Source: Methylomonas sp.
Lineage (GTDB): Bacteria > Pseudomonadota > Gammaproteobacteria > Methylococcales > Methylomonadaceae
Direction of reading: 5' to 3'
DNA: 10,507 bases
Assembly: GCA_026988195.1 (NCBI GenBank)
Contig: JALSLS010000359.1
Span: 1-10,507 of the forward strand
Shown: positions 1 through 6,518 of the stretch, piece by piece
How positions within the stretch are numbered: position 1 is the first letter of the stretch
Layout of the letters: the number at the start of each line of letters is the position of its first letter
The notes under the pieces: generated by a model
Seen by the model: the letters and a program-made list of their open reading frames with translations, nothing else
What the model was told of the DNA's origin: nothing
The model's database searches: none
Program-made: the position numbers and the translations under genes

Positions 1-237
1 ATTTCAGGATGGAGTATATCTGGAAAAGAGGGTTTTGTCCAGCAATTTAATTATGCTATTGATTTGTAGGTGTATTTAATATTGCACAGTTTCGCCGTGG
101 AAAGCAGAGCCTTAGGGTTGAAAAATAAGTTTATTGCCACTGGAATAAATGTTGAAGTAATGACTCGATATAGAATTGAGACAGAATGGTATGCAAATAT
201 TTTAAGTGAGTTTGAAATAAGATCTAATATGGTAAAG
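1..237. other. Left-edge region, no confident gene
   Basis: I cannot assign a gene here. On the plus strand the frame beginning at base 1 stays open for 22 codons and stops at TAG 67-69, so it could be the last residues of a gene that starts outside the window; this is weak because the peptide matches nothing I know. A second plus-strand frame is open from about 70, through the left end of the repeat element, to 291. Its residues look moderately protein-like (for example ALGLKNKFIATGINVEV) but it has no clear ribosome binding site and no recognised domain. It may be a decayed gene interrupted by the element at 238, or chance. Confidence 0.3.
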
Positions 238-269
238 TTTAAAGCGTGCTTATCCGGTTTTCGCACACA
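238..269 (+). repeat. Left terminal inverted repeat of the MITE-like element
   Basis: This 32-base arm begins TTTAAAG and ends CGCACACA, with the core GTGCTTATCCGGTT. It differs from the reverse complement of 401-432 only at positions 7 (G versus T) and 23 (T versus G) of the arm. Similarity falls off at once outside the TTTAAA and becomes patchy inside the arm, so the ends are fairly sharp. Confidence 0.85.
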
Positions 270-400
270 ACATCAATATGTAGTATGTTAAGTGTTTGAA
301 TCAATGCGAGGCGTTCATGACTATCGATGCAGGGGATCTCACAGCTCCAACCTATGCCGAATTTCATACTTGCGAAGAACGTCCTACTATATCTAGTAGA

Positions 401-432
401 TGTGTGCGACAACCGGATAAGCACGATTTAAA
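401..432 (-). repeat. Right terminal inverted repeat of the MITE-like element
   Basis: This is the inverted partner of 238-269, with core AACCGGATAAGCAC and outer end TTTAAA. The two arms could pair into a roughly 32-bp stem in single-stranded DNA or in an RNA read through the element. An AT-rich hairpin lies directly outside it: AAAGATA at 430-436 pairs with TATCTTT at 440-446 around a 3-base loop. Confidence 0.85.
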
Positions 433-512
433 GATAAGCTATCTTTTGTTTCATCATGCGATATTCATAGGTAAATAAAAATCACTTTAAAATTAAATTA
501 AGGAGGTTAAAA

Positions 513-830
513 ATGAAAGACAATCAGTTTTACAAGGGGGTCGTAATTTTATTTTTGATGTTAACTTGTTCAGTTGTAGAAGCTGATGCATTTTCTTTAT
601 TAAAGCCTAGAGCGATAACAAGCCATGAAATATCTAATGTAGGATATTATGATTCAAGTAGGGTTAAGAAAAGTGAAGTGATAGATGGAACAACGGCAGC
701 CTCAAAACTTAGAGCTAAAAAAAGCCATGCTGTTTCTAAGCAGGACGAGACCAAATTAACTATTTTTTTGGGGATATTAGCTATGGCGTTTATTGTGTTT
801 TTTATAAAGATAATAGTTGATAAAAACTGA
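513..830 (+). CDS. Small predicted exported/membrane-anchored protein, function unknown
   Basis: I do not recognise this 105-residue protein. Its start is well supported: a near-ideal Shine-Dalgarno AAGGAGG sits at 500-506, six bases before the ATG. The N-terminus looks like a Sec signal: charged MKDNQFYK, then a hydrophobic stretch at residues 9-20, then a possible cleavage site after Ala-Asp-Ala near residue 27. Residues 28-80 are polar and Lys/Ser-rich with no evident domain. A second hydrophobic segment at about 83-101 ends in the short basic tail IIVDKN. If the signal is cleaved, the product would be a short periplasmic domain anchored by a C-terminal helix; if not, a two-helix membrane protein. 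It stands alone between the repeat element and a hairpin that faces the convergent heme A synthase gene. The strong ribosome binding site and clear topology argue that it is real. Confidence 0.7.
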   Translation: MKDNQFYKGVVILFLMLTCSVVEADAFSLLKPRAITSHEISNVGYYDSSRVKKSEVIDGTTAASKLRAKKSHAVSKQDETKLTIFLGILAMAFIVFFIKIIVDKN

Positions 831-845
831 CTAAAATTAAGATAA

Positions 846-891
846 CTCCTACCATTAAAATGACACATTTGTATCATTTTAATGGTAGGAG
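846..891. terminator. Perfect 18-bp hairpin between convergent genes, likely bidirectional terminator
   Basis: CTCCTACCATTAAAATGA at 846-863 is exactly complementary to TCATTTTAATGGTAGGAG at 874-891, with a 10-base loop. It lies 15 bp after the small exported protein gene and 69 bp beyond the stop of the convergent heme A synthase gene. Read on the minus strand it is followed by a T-rich run (TTATCTTAATTTT), which fits an intrinsic terminator for the leftward operon. On the plus strand the following bases are not T-rich, so termination there is less certain. Confidence 0.6.
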
Positions 892-960
892 AGCCTATTA
901 TCAGATTTGTGGTATATATCCATATGAAGTTAAAGTATTTTAAATTAGTACAACGTGCTT

Positions 961-1980
961 TTAAGAAGAAATACTTTTTTTAGATGAGTAATAAAAACAG
1001 ATATAAATAAAAAATTGCAGACCAAAAATTATATTTGCCATTAGTAAATGAATAGGTTGTGCAACGGGAGGAACACCTAACCTATCTAGTGTGACACCTG
1101 CAATTATGGCTGTAATAATGACAGTCATCAATAAATAGCTACAGCGAAGTAAAATATTGTTTTTATCAACAGATTGGTAGATTTTCCAGACAATCCATAA
1201 GTTAGTAAAAAGAATAATGGCGGAAAATGAGCGGTGAATATAAAAAATAATAGGGAAGCTATCTCTCCAGAACTCTCTATCAATATATTTATGTTCATGG
1301 GCAATAAAATCAACTGCCTCTCTTACCTGAGTTCCCATAGCAACTTGTAAAAGAGTAAAGCCCATGGCAAAGGTAAGTACAGTTTTTACATGAGCAGGGA
1401 TGGCACTAGTATCAATTTTAATTAAATCTTCTTTTTGAGATTTGGCTATGGCATATATGAGTAAGGCAACGATAAAGAGTGCCAATAGCATATGGAACGT
1501 AATCATCAGGGGTTTTAAATTACTTGCAACAACAGCAGCGCCTAGCCAGCCTTGAAACCCTACTAAAAGAAATATTGAAATAGATAGGTAGAAAATACTT
1601 TTATCAGCTTTTAAGTAAATTCTAGATGACCAAGCTGTTAAAAATATTAAGAAACCAATCGTAACACCCGTTAAACGATTGGCATATTCTGTCCAGGTTT
1701 TTATAGGGTTAAACTGAGTATTTTTATAGCCTCGTTCAGCATAAATCTGTTGATAATTTTCGGGTAATTGAGATACGTCAGTTGGCGGAACCCATTGGCC
1801 GAAACAAGTTGGCCAATCGGGGCACCCCATTCCGGCACCAGAGGCTCGAACAATCCCACCAACAAGGATAACAAAATAAACAGCGCAGATAGTTAACATA
1901 CCAAGGCGTCTAAAACGAAGAGCCGCTTGTTGATTAATCATATTTAAATTGTAGTTGTAATGAGAAAGGTATGAGAGCAT
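961..1980 (-). CDS. ctaA: Heme A synthase, COX15/CtaA family
   Basis: This polytopic inner-membrane enzyme (339 residues, about eight predicted helices) oxidises the C8 methyl group of heme O to the formyl group of heme A, the cofactor of aa3-type oxidases. The assignment rests on the first-helix motif GGIVRASGAGMGCPDWPTCFG (residues 41-61, with Cys53 and Cys59), the TEYANRLTG motif (97-105) with the conserved catalytic-type Glu98, and histidines at 163 (TFHM), 249 (YIHRSF) and 311 (PIHLL) matching the known heme-ligand helices. The position three residues after Glu98, usually His, is Asn101. This sequence style and the following PPTDVSQLPENY loop recall Bacteroidetes-type members. An internal start at Met14 (base 1941) is possible, because neither start has a good ribosome binding site. 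It is the last gene of the leftward operon, 21 bp after the HDOD gene. Confidence 0.9.
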   Translation of the reverse strand: MLSYLSHYNYNLNMINQQAALRFRRLGMLTICAVYFVILVGGIVRASGAGMGCPDWPTCFGQWVPPTDVSQLPENYQQIYAERGYKNTQFNPIKTWTEYANRLTGVTIGFLIFLTAWSSRIYLKADKSIFYLSISIFLLVGFQGWLGAAVVASNLKPLMITFHMLLALFIVALLIYAIAKSQKEDLIKIDTSAIPAHVKTVLTFAMGFTLLQVAMGTQVREAVDFIAHEHKYIDREFWRDSFPIIFYIHRSFSAIILFTNLWIVWKIYQSVDKNNILLRCSYLLMTVIITAIIAGVTLDRLGVPPVAQPIHLLMANIIFGLQFFIYICFYYSSKKSISS

Positions 1981-2001
1981 CAGCTACTCTCAATACCTTG
2001 A

Positions 2002-2844
2002 TTATAACAACATGGAGTGAGCTAATTCAATCTCATCAGAAACACCTTCAATTTCAAGGATTTCAGAGTCGCCTGCAAGACCTAGTTTTGAAAAGGATGG
2101 GACAGTTGCCCAGTCAACTCTGCAGGCGGGGTGATCTGTTCCGGCAATACTTTGTAAAAAGGCAACTTGAACCAAGTCTACATAGTCAGCTTTGTCACCT
2201 GTATCTCTTTGAAAATCAATATATTCAGATGCCACCAGTTTTAATTCTTCAGGGAAATCCCAAGTTTCCATGATAATTTTACCAATAGGAGGGTGGGCTT
2301 TTTCTAATAGTTTGTTAAGTCGTGAAGGGCTATTTTTAAACTCTGGGATGTTTTCTACAAGCATTAAAATAGGAAGTTTTCCTATTTGATGGATTAGACC
2401 TGCCAGCATTGCTTCATCAGGGTTAAGGTGTGGAGTAAAGGCAGCTAGTGCTCTAGCAATAGCTGATACATTAACCCCTTGCTCCCAAGACTCTCTAAAG
2501 TAGGATTCTAATAAATCAGTAGAGGGTGTAAACATTTGCTGCATAACCAAGCTGGTGATTAATGTGCGAATTGTAGAGCTTCCCAAACGAGTCACTGCCA
2601 TTTGGATGTTTTTGACTTCTTGTGCGCCTCTATATAATGGGCTGTTGGCAACTTGAATAAGTCTTGCAGAAAGAGCCGCATCTGTCACAATCATATCAGC
2701 TAGTTCTTGAGAGGTTGACTCTCCTTTAGAGACTGCATCCCTAACTTTTAATGCGACATCAGGTAATGTAGGTAAAATTAGGCGGTTTGCATCAAGCTCT
2801 TCTTGTACGTGAACTAGAAAGTCTTGAACAGATTTAAATTGCAT
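2002..2844 (-). CDS. HDOD domain signalling protein
   Basis: This 280-residue cytoplasmic protein consists essentially of one HDOD domain (about residues 18-215) with a short C-terminal extension. Family signatures are LPTLPDVALKVRDAV (24-38), the DAALSARLIQVANSPLYRG stretch (55-73), the AVTRLGSSTIRTL helix (83-95) and AGLIHQIGKLPIL (148-160). In the last, the metal-binding His-Asp pair of true HD phosphohydrolases is reduced to His152-Gln153, as is normal for HDOD proteins, which are thought to act as non-catalytic output or scaffold modules. There is no attached GGDEF, EAL or receiver domain, so its input is unknown. The start is supported by AAAGG overlapping the upstream ygfZ stop codon. 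It sits between ygfZ (13-bp gap) and the heme A synthase gene, so it is probably co-transcribed with both. Confidence 0.9.
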   Translation of the reverse strand: MQFKSVQDFLVHVQEELDANRLILPTLPDVALKVRDAVSKGESTSQELADMIVTDAALSARLIQVANSPLYRGAQEVKNIQMAVTRLGSSTIRTLITSLVMQQMFTPSTDLLESYFRESWEQGVNVSAIARALAAFTPHLNPDEAMLAGLIHQIGKLPILMLVENIPEFKNSPSRLNKLLEKAHPPIGKIIMETWDFPEELKLVASEYIDFQRDTGDKADYVDLVQVAFLQSIAGTDHPACRVDWATVPSFSKLGLAGDSEILEIEGVSDEIELAHSMLL

Positions 2845-2857
2845 TTTTGATGAACCT

Positions 2858-3835
2858 TTATTGAAAGTCTGTGAGGTAAAGTTTATCTTTATTTAAGTTA
2901 TTAAGTATAAGGTTTTTAGCCTCTAAATCAGTAGACCGTAAAACAATTAATAATTTGGTTTGCTGACCATTACTATGTAAGGATAGTATGTTTCCAGCAA
3001 TTTGCTCGCTAATATCTGTCATTATTGGGGTGTCAATTGTTATATCATTTGTCTCATCACAATAAGCGAGAAATAGCTCACGTTTTGTCTTACCTAAATA
3101 ATGAGTTCTGGCAATAATCTCCTGTCCAGTATAGCAACCCTTATTAAAACTAATCCCGCCTAGCTTATCTATATTAAGCATTTGTGGAATATACCCTTCG
3201 GAACTTTCTTGAGTTAGCCATGGGATTCCTGCAGAAATATCTTGTTCAACCCATGAACTATCAGTACTTGCTATGAATGCTTGTTTGGTTGTTAAATCAG
3301 ACCATAAAGCGATAGCTTGAAGGGGAGTGCTAATAACTAAATAGCGATTATGATAAGGAAATTTAATATAAATTCCCTTATCCTGATAAATAGAAAAAGG
3401 TTCAGTTAGGGGGGAGGTTAAAGTATCAGGCTGTTGGGTGTTAACCCCCATAATACAAAGCTCATTTGAGACGTCTTCAAGTTTTACAGCAGAGCGCATA
3501 ATATACATCTGTAATTTTTGAGAGACTTTACTGATGAGAGCTTGAGGTAAAATAATCAAAAACCCAGTACTCGTTTTGAAGATTAATAAAGTACTAATGG
3601 CTCTTCCTTTAGCGTTACAAAAAGCAGTAAAACAAGCTTTTTGTTCAGTTAATTCATTAATATTACAGGTAAGTTGACCTTGTAAAAAAGTTGCGGCATC
3701 AGCACCCGTGACTTTTAAAATAGCTAAGTGTTGAAGTGCTGTAATAGTTTGATGCCCCACTGTTTTATTATTGATAGGATCTTCTGCAGGGAAGGCATTG
3801 TTAGATTTTAAAAAGTTTACCCAATCTTCATTCAT
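2858..3835 (-). CDS. ygfZ: YgfZ/GcvT-family folate-binding Fe-S cluster repair/assembly factor
   Basis: This 325-residue protein resembles the T-protein of the glycine cleavage system but belongs to the YgfZ branch (IBA57 in mitochondria). That branch uses tetrahydrofolate to support a subset of Fe-S enzymes and affects tRNA thiomodification in E. coli. The diagnostic motif is KGCYTGQE at residues 232-239, containing the conserved Cys234, within GGISFNKGCYTGQEIIARTH. N-terminal hallmarks are LKVTGADAATFLQGQLTCN (40-58) and the AFCNAKGRAISTLLIF strand (71-86). Length matches the family. It is the first gene of the leftward operon and is divergent from sdhC. The placement makes sense, because complex II has three Fe-S clusters in SdhB, and E. 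coli ygfZ also lies beside sdhE-ygfX. The ATG at 3835 is the natural start. Confidence 0.92.
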   Translation of the reverse strand: MNEDWVNFLKSNNAFPAEDPINNKTVGHQTITALQHLAILKVTGADAATFLQGQLTCNINELTEQKACFTAFCNAKGRAISTLLIFKTSTGFLIILPQALISKVSQKLQMYIMRSAVKLEDVSNELCIMGVNTQQPDTLTSPLTEPFSIYQDKGIYIKFPYHNRYLVISTPLQAIALWSDLTTKQAFIASTDSSWVEQDISAGIPWLTQESSEGYIPQMLNIDKLGGISFNKGCYTGQEIIARTHYLGKTKRELFLAYCDETNDITIDTPIMTDISEQIAGNILSLHSNGQQTKLLIVLRSTDLEAKNLILNNLNKDKLYLTDFQ

Positions 3836-3908
3836 GTGTAAATAATGTGTTTATTTGAAATAAAAAAGAAATATAACCACTATACTATGGACTATATAAA
3901 TATTTAAG

Positions 3909-3938
3909 TTGGAATCGTCATATATAGCGTTGTATGAT
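3909..3938 (+). promoter_or_regulatory. Candidate sigma70 promoter of sdhCDAB
   Basis: TTGGAA at 3909-3914 and TATGAT at 3933-3938 are separated by 18 bp and match the -35 and -10 consensus at 4/6 and 5/6 positions. Transcription would begin near 3945, leaving a leader of about 35 bases before the sdhC ATG. An alternative pair (TTGAAA 3855, TATACT 3881) has a 20-bp spacer, which is too long to be favoured. Confidence 0.45.
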
Positions 3939-3940
3939 GA
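3915..3940. promoter_or_regulatory. Candidate operator dyad over the sdh -10 element
   Basis: TCGTCATA at 3915-3922 and TATGATGA at 3933-3940 are inverted repeats matching at 7 of 8 positions with a 10-bp spacer. The right half covers the proposed -10 box and the left half lies in the -35/-10 spacer, the usual place for a repressor site. It does not clearly match the FNR or ArcA consensus, and which regulator binds it, if any, is unknown. AT-rich DNA yields such dyads by chance fairly often. Confidence 0.25.
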
Positions 3941-3979
3941 CAGGGGACAATTAGCCACAGATAAAGTAAGTAAATAAAT

Positions 3980-4345
3980 ATGACTCAACATAAAAGACCA
4001 CTTTCACCACACCTAATGATCTATAGGTTGCCCCTAACAGGCATTGTTTCAATTACCCATCGAATGACAGGAGTGGTACTAGCGATGGGGCTTATTATTT
4101 ACGTTGCAAGTTTCTTTGTTATTCTACAAGGAAATGATAGTTATTTGCAATTACAGTCAATTTTGGACTATACCATCGTACGTATTGGAGTTTGGTTTTT
4201 TGTCTATGCCCTATTTTTTCATCTTTGTCATGGTATTAGGCATTTAATTTGGGATGTGGGAACAGGTTTTGATAAAGATGATATGGATAGAAATGCAATG
4301 ATAGAGCTGGTATTTTCTTTTGTTTTAACTCTTATTTTTTATTAA
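3980..4345 (+). CDS. sdhC: Succinate dehydrogenase cytochrome b556 subunit SdhC
   Basis: This is the larger membrane anchor of complex II (121 residues, three helices at about 30-50, 65-88 and 106-121). With SdhD it binds heme b and ubiquinone. RPLSPHLMIYRLPLTGIVSITHRMTG (6-31) is the family N-terminal signature. Ser24 and Arg28 align with the quinone-site Ser27 and Arg31 of E. coli SdhC. FFHLCHGIRHLIWDVG (79-94) is the heme helix, where His81 aligns with the E. coli axial ligand His84; the second conserved His is His88. It is the first gene of sdhCDAB. The ribosome binding site is weak (AAAGTAAG upstream), but the start is fixed by the family N-terminus. Confidence 0.96.
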   Translation: MTQHKRPLSPHLMIYRLPLTGIVSITHRMTGVVLAMGLIIYVASFFVILQGNDSYLQLQSILDYTIVRIGVWFFVYALFFHLCHGIRHLIWDVGTGFDKDDMDRNAMIELVFSFVLTLIFY

Positions 4346-4349
4346 CACT

Positions 4350-4730
4350 ATGGATTATCAAACACCTTTAGCAAAAGTCAAAGGGCTTGGGGCTGCCAAA
4401 GCGGGTACGGGACATTTCTGGATGCAGAGAATAACAGCTATTACCTTGATTCCTTTATCATTGTGGATGGTTGCGTTTACTGAGCAGTTATTGAATGCCT
4501 CACACCAAGATATGATCGCTTGGTTATCAGGGCCAATGGATACTATTTTAGCTCTGGTCTGGATTATTGCTGCTTTTTATCATGCGGCTTTAGGTTTACA
4601 GGTTGTAATTGAAGATTATGTTCATGCTGAGTGGATAAAAATTTCTTCAATTTGGTTAATGAAACTAACATTTTTATTTTTTGCTATAGCTGCAATCGTT
4701 GCTATATTACGAATTTCCATGATTGGATAA
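4350..4730 (+). CDS. sdhD: Succinate dehydrogenase membrane anchor subunit SdhD
   Basis: This is the second membrane anchor (126 residues, three helices at about 28-48, 64-86 and 101-122). GTGHFWMQRITAITLIPL (19-36) is typical of the non-enteric SdhD type. FYHAALGLQVVIEDYVH (76-92) is the heme/quinone helix: His78, Asp89 and Tyr90 keep the spacing of E. coli His71, Asp82 and Tyr83. The gene starts four bases after the sdhC stop with no good Shine-Dalgarno, suggesting translational coupling. Confidence 0.95.
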   Translation: MDYQTPLAKVKGLGAAKAGTGHFWMQRITAITLIPLSLWMVAFTEQLLNASHQDMIAWLSGPMDTILALVWIIAAFYHAALGLQVVIEDYVHAEWIKISSIWLMKLTFLFFAIAAIVAILRISMIG

Positions 4731-4733
4731 GGC

Positions 4734-6518
4734 ATGTCAACAGATTACAAAATAATAGAACATACTTACGATACTATTGTCGTTGGTGCTGGCGGTGCAG
4801 GGCTTAGAGCCACTTTTGGCATGGCTGAAAAAGGTTTGAAAACAGCTTGTATAACTAAAGTATTTCCAACACGTAGTCATACGGTTGCTGCACAGGGAGG
4901 AATAAGTGCAGCATTAGGTAATATGGGGGAAGATGATTGGCGCTGGCATATGTACGATACGGTGAAAGGATCTGATTGGCTAGGTGATCAGGATGCTATT
5001 GAGTATATGTGTCGAGAAGCCATTCCAGCTATTATAGAGTTGGAGCATTATGGGGTGCCATTTTCTAGAACTGACGATGGAAAAATATACCAACGAGCAT
5101 TTGGTGGTATGACGACAAATTATGGTGAAGGAACTGCCCAAAGAACGTGTGCTGCGGCTGATAAAACAGGTCATGCTATTTTGCATACCTTATACCAGCA
5201 AGCGTTAAAGCATAATGCCGAGTTCTTTGTAGAATATATTGCACTTGATCTAATTATGGAAGACGGTGAATGTAAAGGGGTGTTGGCTTGGTGTCTTGAT
5301 GATGGTTCATTACATTTGTTTCGTGCGCACTCAACTGTTTTAGCAACGGGTGGGTATGGGCGCACTTTCTTTTCTTGTACCTCTGCACATACGGTAACAG
5401 GTGATGGTAATGCGATGGCGTTACGTGCAGGTATTGCCTTACAAGATATGGAATTTATTCAATTTCATCCGACAGGTATTTATGGTTCAGGTTGTTTGAT
5501 TACCGAAGGAGTAAGAGGAGAGGGGGGATATTTAACCAACTCAGAAGGTGAGCGGTTTATGGAGCGTTATGCTCCAAATGCTAAGGATTTAGCCTCACGT
5601 GATGTGGTAAGTCGAGCGATTACCATGGAAATTCTGGAAGGGCGTGGGGTAGGCCCAAATAAAGACCATGCACACCTACATATTGAGCATTTAGACCCTG
5701 AGATTACCAAGGAGCGTTTACCGGGCATTTCTGAAACAGCCAAAATTTTTGCTGATGTTGATGTCACAAAAGAACCTATCCCTATTTTGCCCACCGTGCA
5801 TTACAATATGGGGGGGATTCCAACAAACTACCATGCAGAAGTTGTTACTTTAAAGGATGGTAACCCAGATACTATTGTTCCAGGTTTAATGGCTATTGGT
5901 GAAGCGGCCTGTGTTTCTGTTCATGGTGCAAATCGCTTAGGCTCAAATTCATTGTTAGATTTAATTGTTTTTGGGCGTTCAGCAGCTATACGATGTGCTG
6001 AAATTATTAAACCTAATACGCCGCACTCGCCATTAAAAAAAGATGCCTGTGATAAAGCTCTAGAAAGGTTTGATCGTATCCGTTTTGCCAAAGGTTCTGA
6101 AAAAACAGCTGATATTCGTTTAAGTATGCAAAAAAGCATGCAAACACATGCTTCAGTTTATCGAACGGGAGAAATGCTTGATAAAGGCGTGGCTGAAATA
6201 ACAAAAATAAGAGCTTCTTTTAATAATGTGAGTGTTGAAGACTCTTCCTTAATCTGGAATACGGATTTAGTAGAAACTTTGGAACTTGATAATTTATTAG
6301 ATCAAGCTTATGTCACTATGATTGCTGCTGCAAATAGAAAAGAAAGTCGTGGAGGGCATGCGAGAGAAGATTATCCTGATCGAAATGATAAAGATTGGAT
6401 GAAGCATTCCTTATTATGGTTAAACGATGATGAAGTGAAAATTGATTATCGACCCGTACATATGTATACCTTAACCGATGAAGTTGATGTTATTCCACCT
6501 AAAAAGAGGGTTTACTAA
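4734..6518 (+). CDS. sdhA: Succinate dehydrogenase flavoprotein subunit SdhA
   Basis: This catalytic subunit oxidises succinate to fumarate and carries covalent FAD on the cytoplasmic face of the membrane. Its 594 residues match the family. GAGGAG at 18-23 is the dinucleotide-binding loop; RSHTVAAQGGI (47-57) contains His49, the covalent FAD attachment site. HPTG at 245-248 (His245), Arg289 in SRDVVSR, His356 in HYNMGG and Arg401 in GANRLGSNSLLDL align with the substrate and proton-transfer residues of known SdhA proteins, so it should be active. The sequence style (MGEDDWRWHMYDTVKGSDWLGDQD) resembles the alphaproteobacterial/mitochondrial type. It begins three bases after sdhD, and its TAA overlaps the sdhB ATG by one base, implying coupled translation. 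The C-terminus ends in PKKRVY, as in many orthologues. Confidence 0.98.
   Translation: MSTDYKIIEHTYDTIVVGAGGAGLRATFGMAEKGLKTACITKVFPTRSHTVAAQGGISAALGNMGEDDWRWHMYDTVKGSDWLGDQDAIEYMCREAIPAIIELEHYGVPFSRTDDGKIYQRAFGGMTTNYGEGTAQRTCAAADKTGHAILHTLYQQALKHNAEFFVEYIALDLIMEDGECKGVLAWCLDDGSLHLFRAHSTVLATGGYGRTFFSCTSAHTVTGDGNAMALRAGIALQDMEFIQFHPTGIYGSGCLITEGVRGEGGYLTNSEGERFMERYAPNAKDLASRDVVSRAITMEILEGRGVGPNKDHAHLHIEHLDPEITKERLPGISETAKIFADVDVTKEPIPILPTVHYNMGGIPTNYHAEVVTLKDGNPDTIVPGLMAIGEAACVSVHGANRLGSNSLLDLIVFGRSAAIRCAEIIKPNTPHSPLKKDACDKALERFDRIRFAKGSEKTADIRLSMQKSMQTHASVYRTGEMLDKGVAEITKIRASFNNVSVEDSSLIWNTDLVETLELDNLLDQAYVTMIAAANRKESRGGHAREDYPDRNDKDWMKHSLLWLNDDEVKIDYRPVHMYTLTDEVDVIPPKKRVY

Larger units (their letters stand above)
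238..432. mobile_element. MITE-like element with 32-bp terminal inverted repeats
   Basis: The ends at 238-269 and 401-432 are inverted repeats that match at 30 of 32 positions when one is reverse-complemented. They enclose about 131 bp that encodes no recognisable transposase. The outermost six bases of each end are TTTAAA. Because TTTAAA is its own reverse complement, it could be part of the inverted repeat or a 6-bp target duplication. Size, long near-perfect terminal repeats and lack of a coding core fit a miniature inverted-repeat transposable element mobilised in trans. Alternatives are a structured RNA or a REP/BIME-type repeat. The family is not one I can name. That it is mobile is inferred; the inverted repeat itself is directly visible. 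Confidence 0.6.
3836..3979. promoter_or_regulatory. Divergent ygfZ / sdhC promoter region
   Basis: This 144-bp, very AT-rich spacer must drive ygfZ leftward and sdhC rightward. The rightward signal is listed separately. For the leftward gene I see several TATA-like runs between 3871 and 3900 (TATACT at 3881, TATATAAA near 3894) but no -35/-10 pair I can defend. No tRNA, riboswitch or small ORF is evident. Confidence 0.5.

Noticed and set aside
130..149. TTTATT...AATAAA dyad in the left edge
   Set aside because: Only six AT base pairs with a small loop; expected by chance in AT-rich DNA.
51..266. Minus-strand frame of 71 codons at the left edge
   Set aside because: It begins in the left repeat arm. 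Its opening residues resemble those read from the other arm only because the arms are inverted copies. No ribosome binding site or domain.
296..478. Plus-strand reading frame of 60 codons overlapping the repeat element
   Set aside because: Its start and half its length lie in the repeat core and right arm, it has no good ribosome binding site and no known domain; most likely chance.
1971..2273. Plus-strand frame of 100 codons antisense to the HDOD gene
   Set aside because: It lies opposite a clearly coding HDOD gene, has no domain, and reads as a shadow frame.
2002..2844. HD-GYP or other c-di-GMP phosphodiesterase
   Set aside because: The HD metal ligands are not intact and no GYP motif is present; motifs fit HDOD instead.
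2858..3835. GcvT aminomethyltransferase of glycine cleavage
   Set aside because: The KGCYTGQE motif and the divergence from sdhC identify the YgfZ branch, and no gcvH or gcvP is nearby.
3855..3886. TTGAAA/TATACT as sdh promoter
   Set aside because: The spacer is 20 bp, outside the usual 16-18; the pair at 3909/3933 is better.
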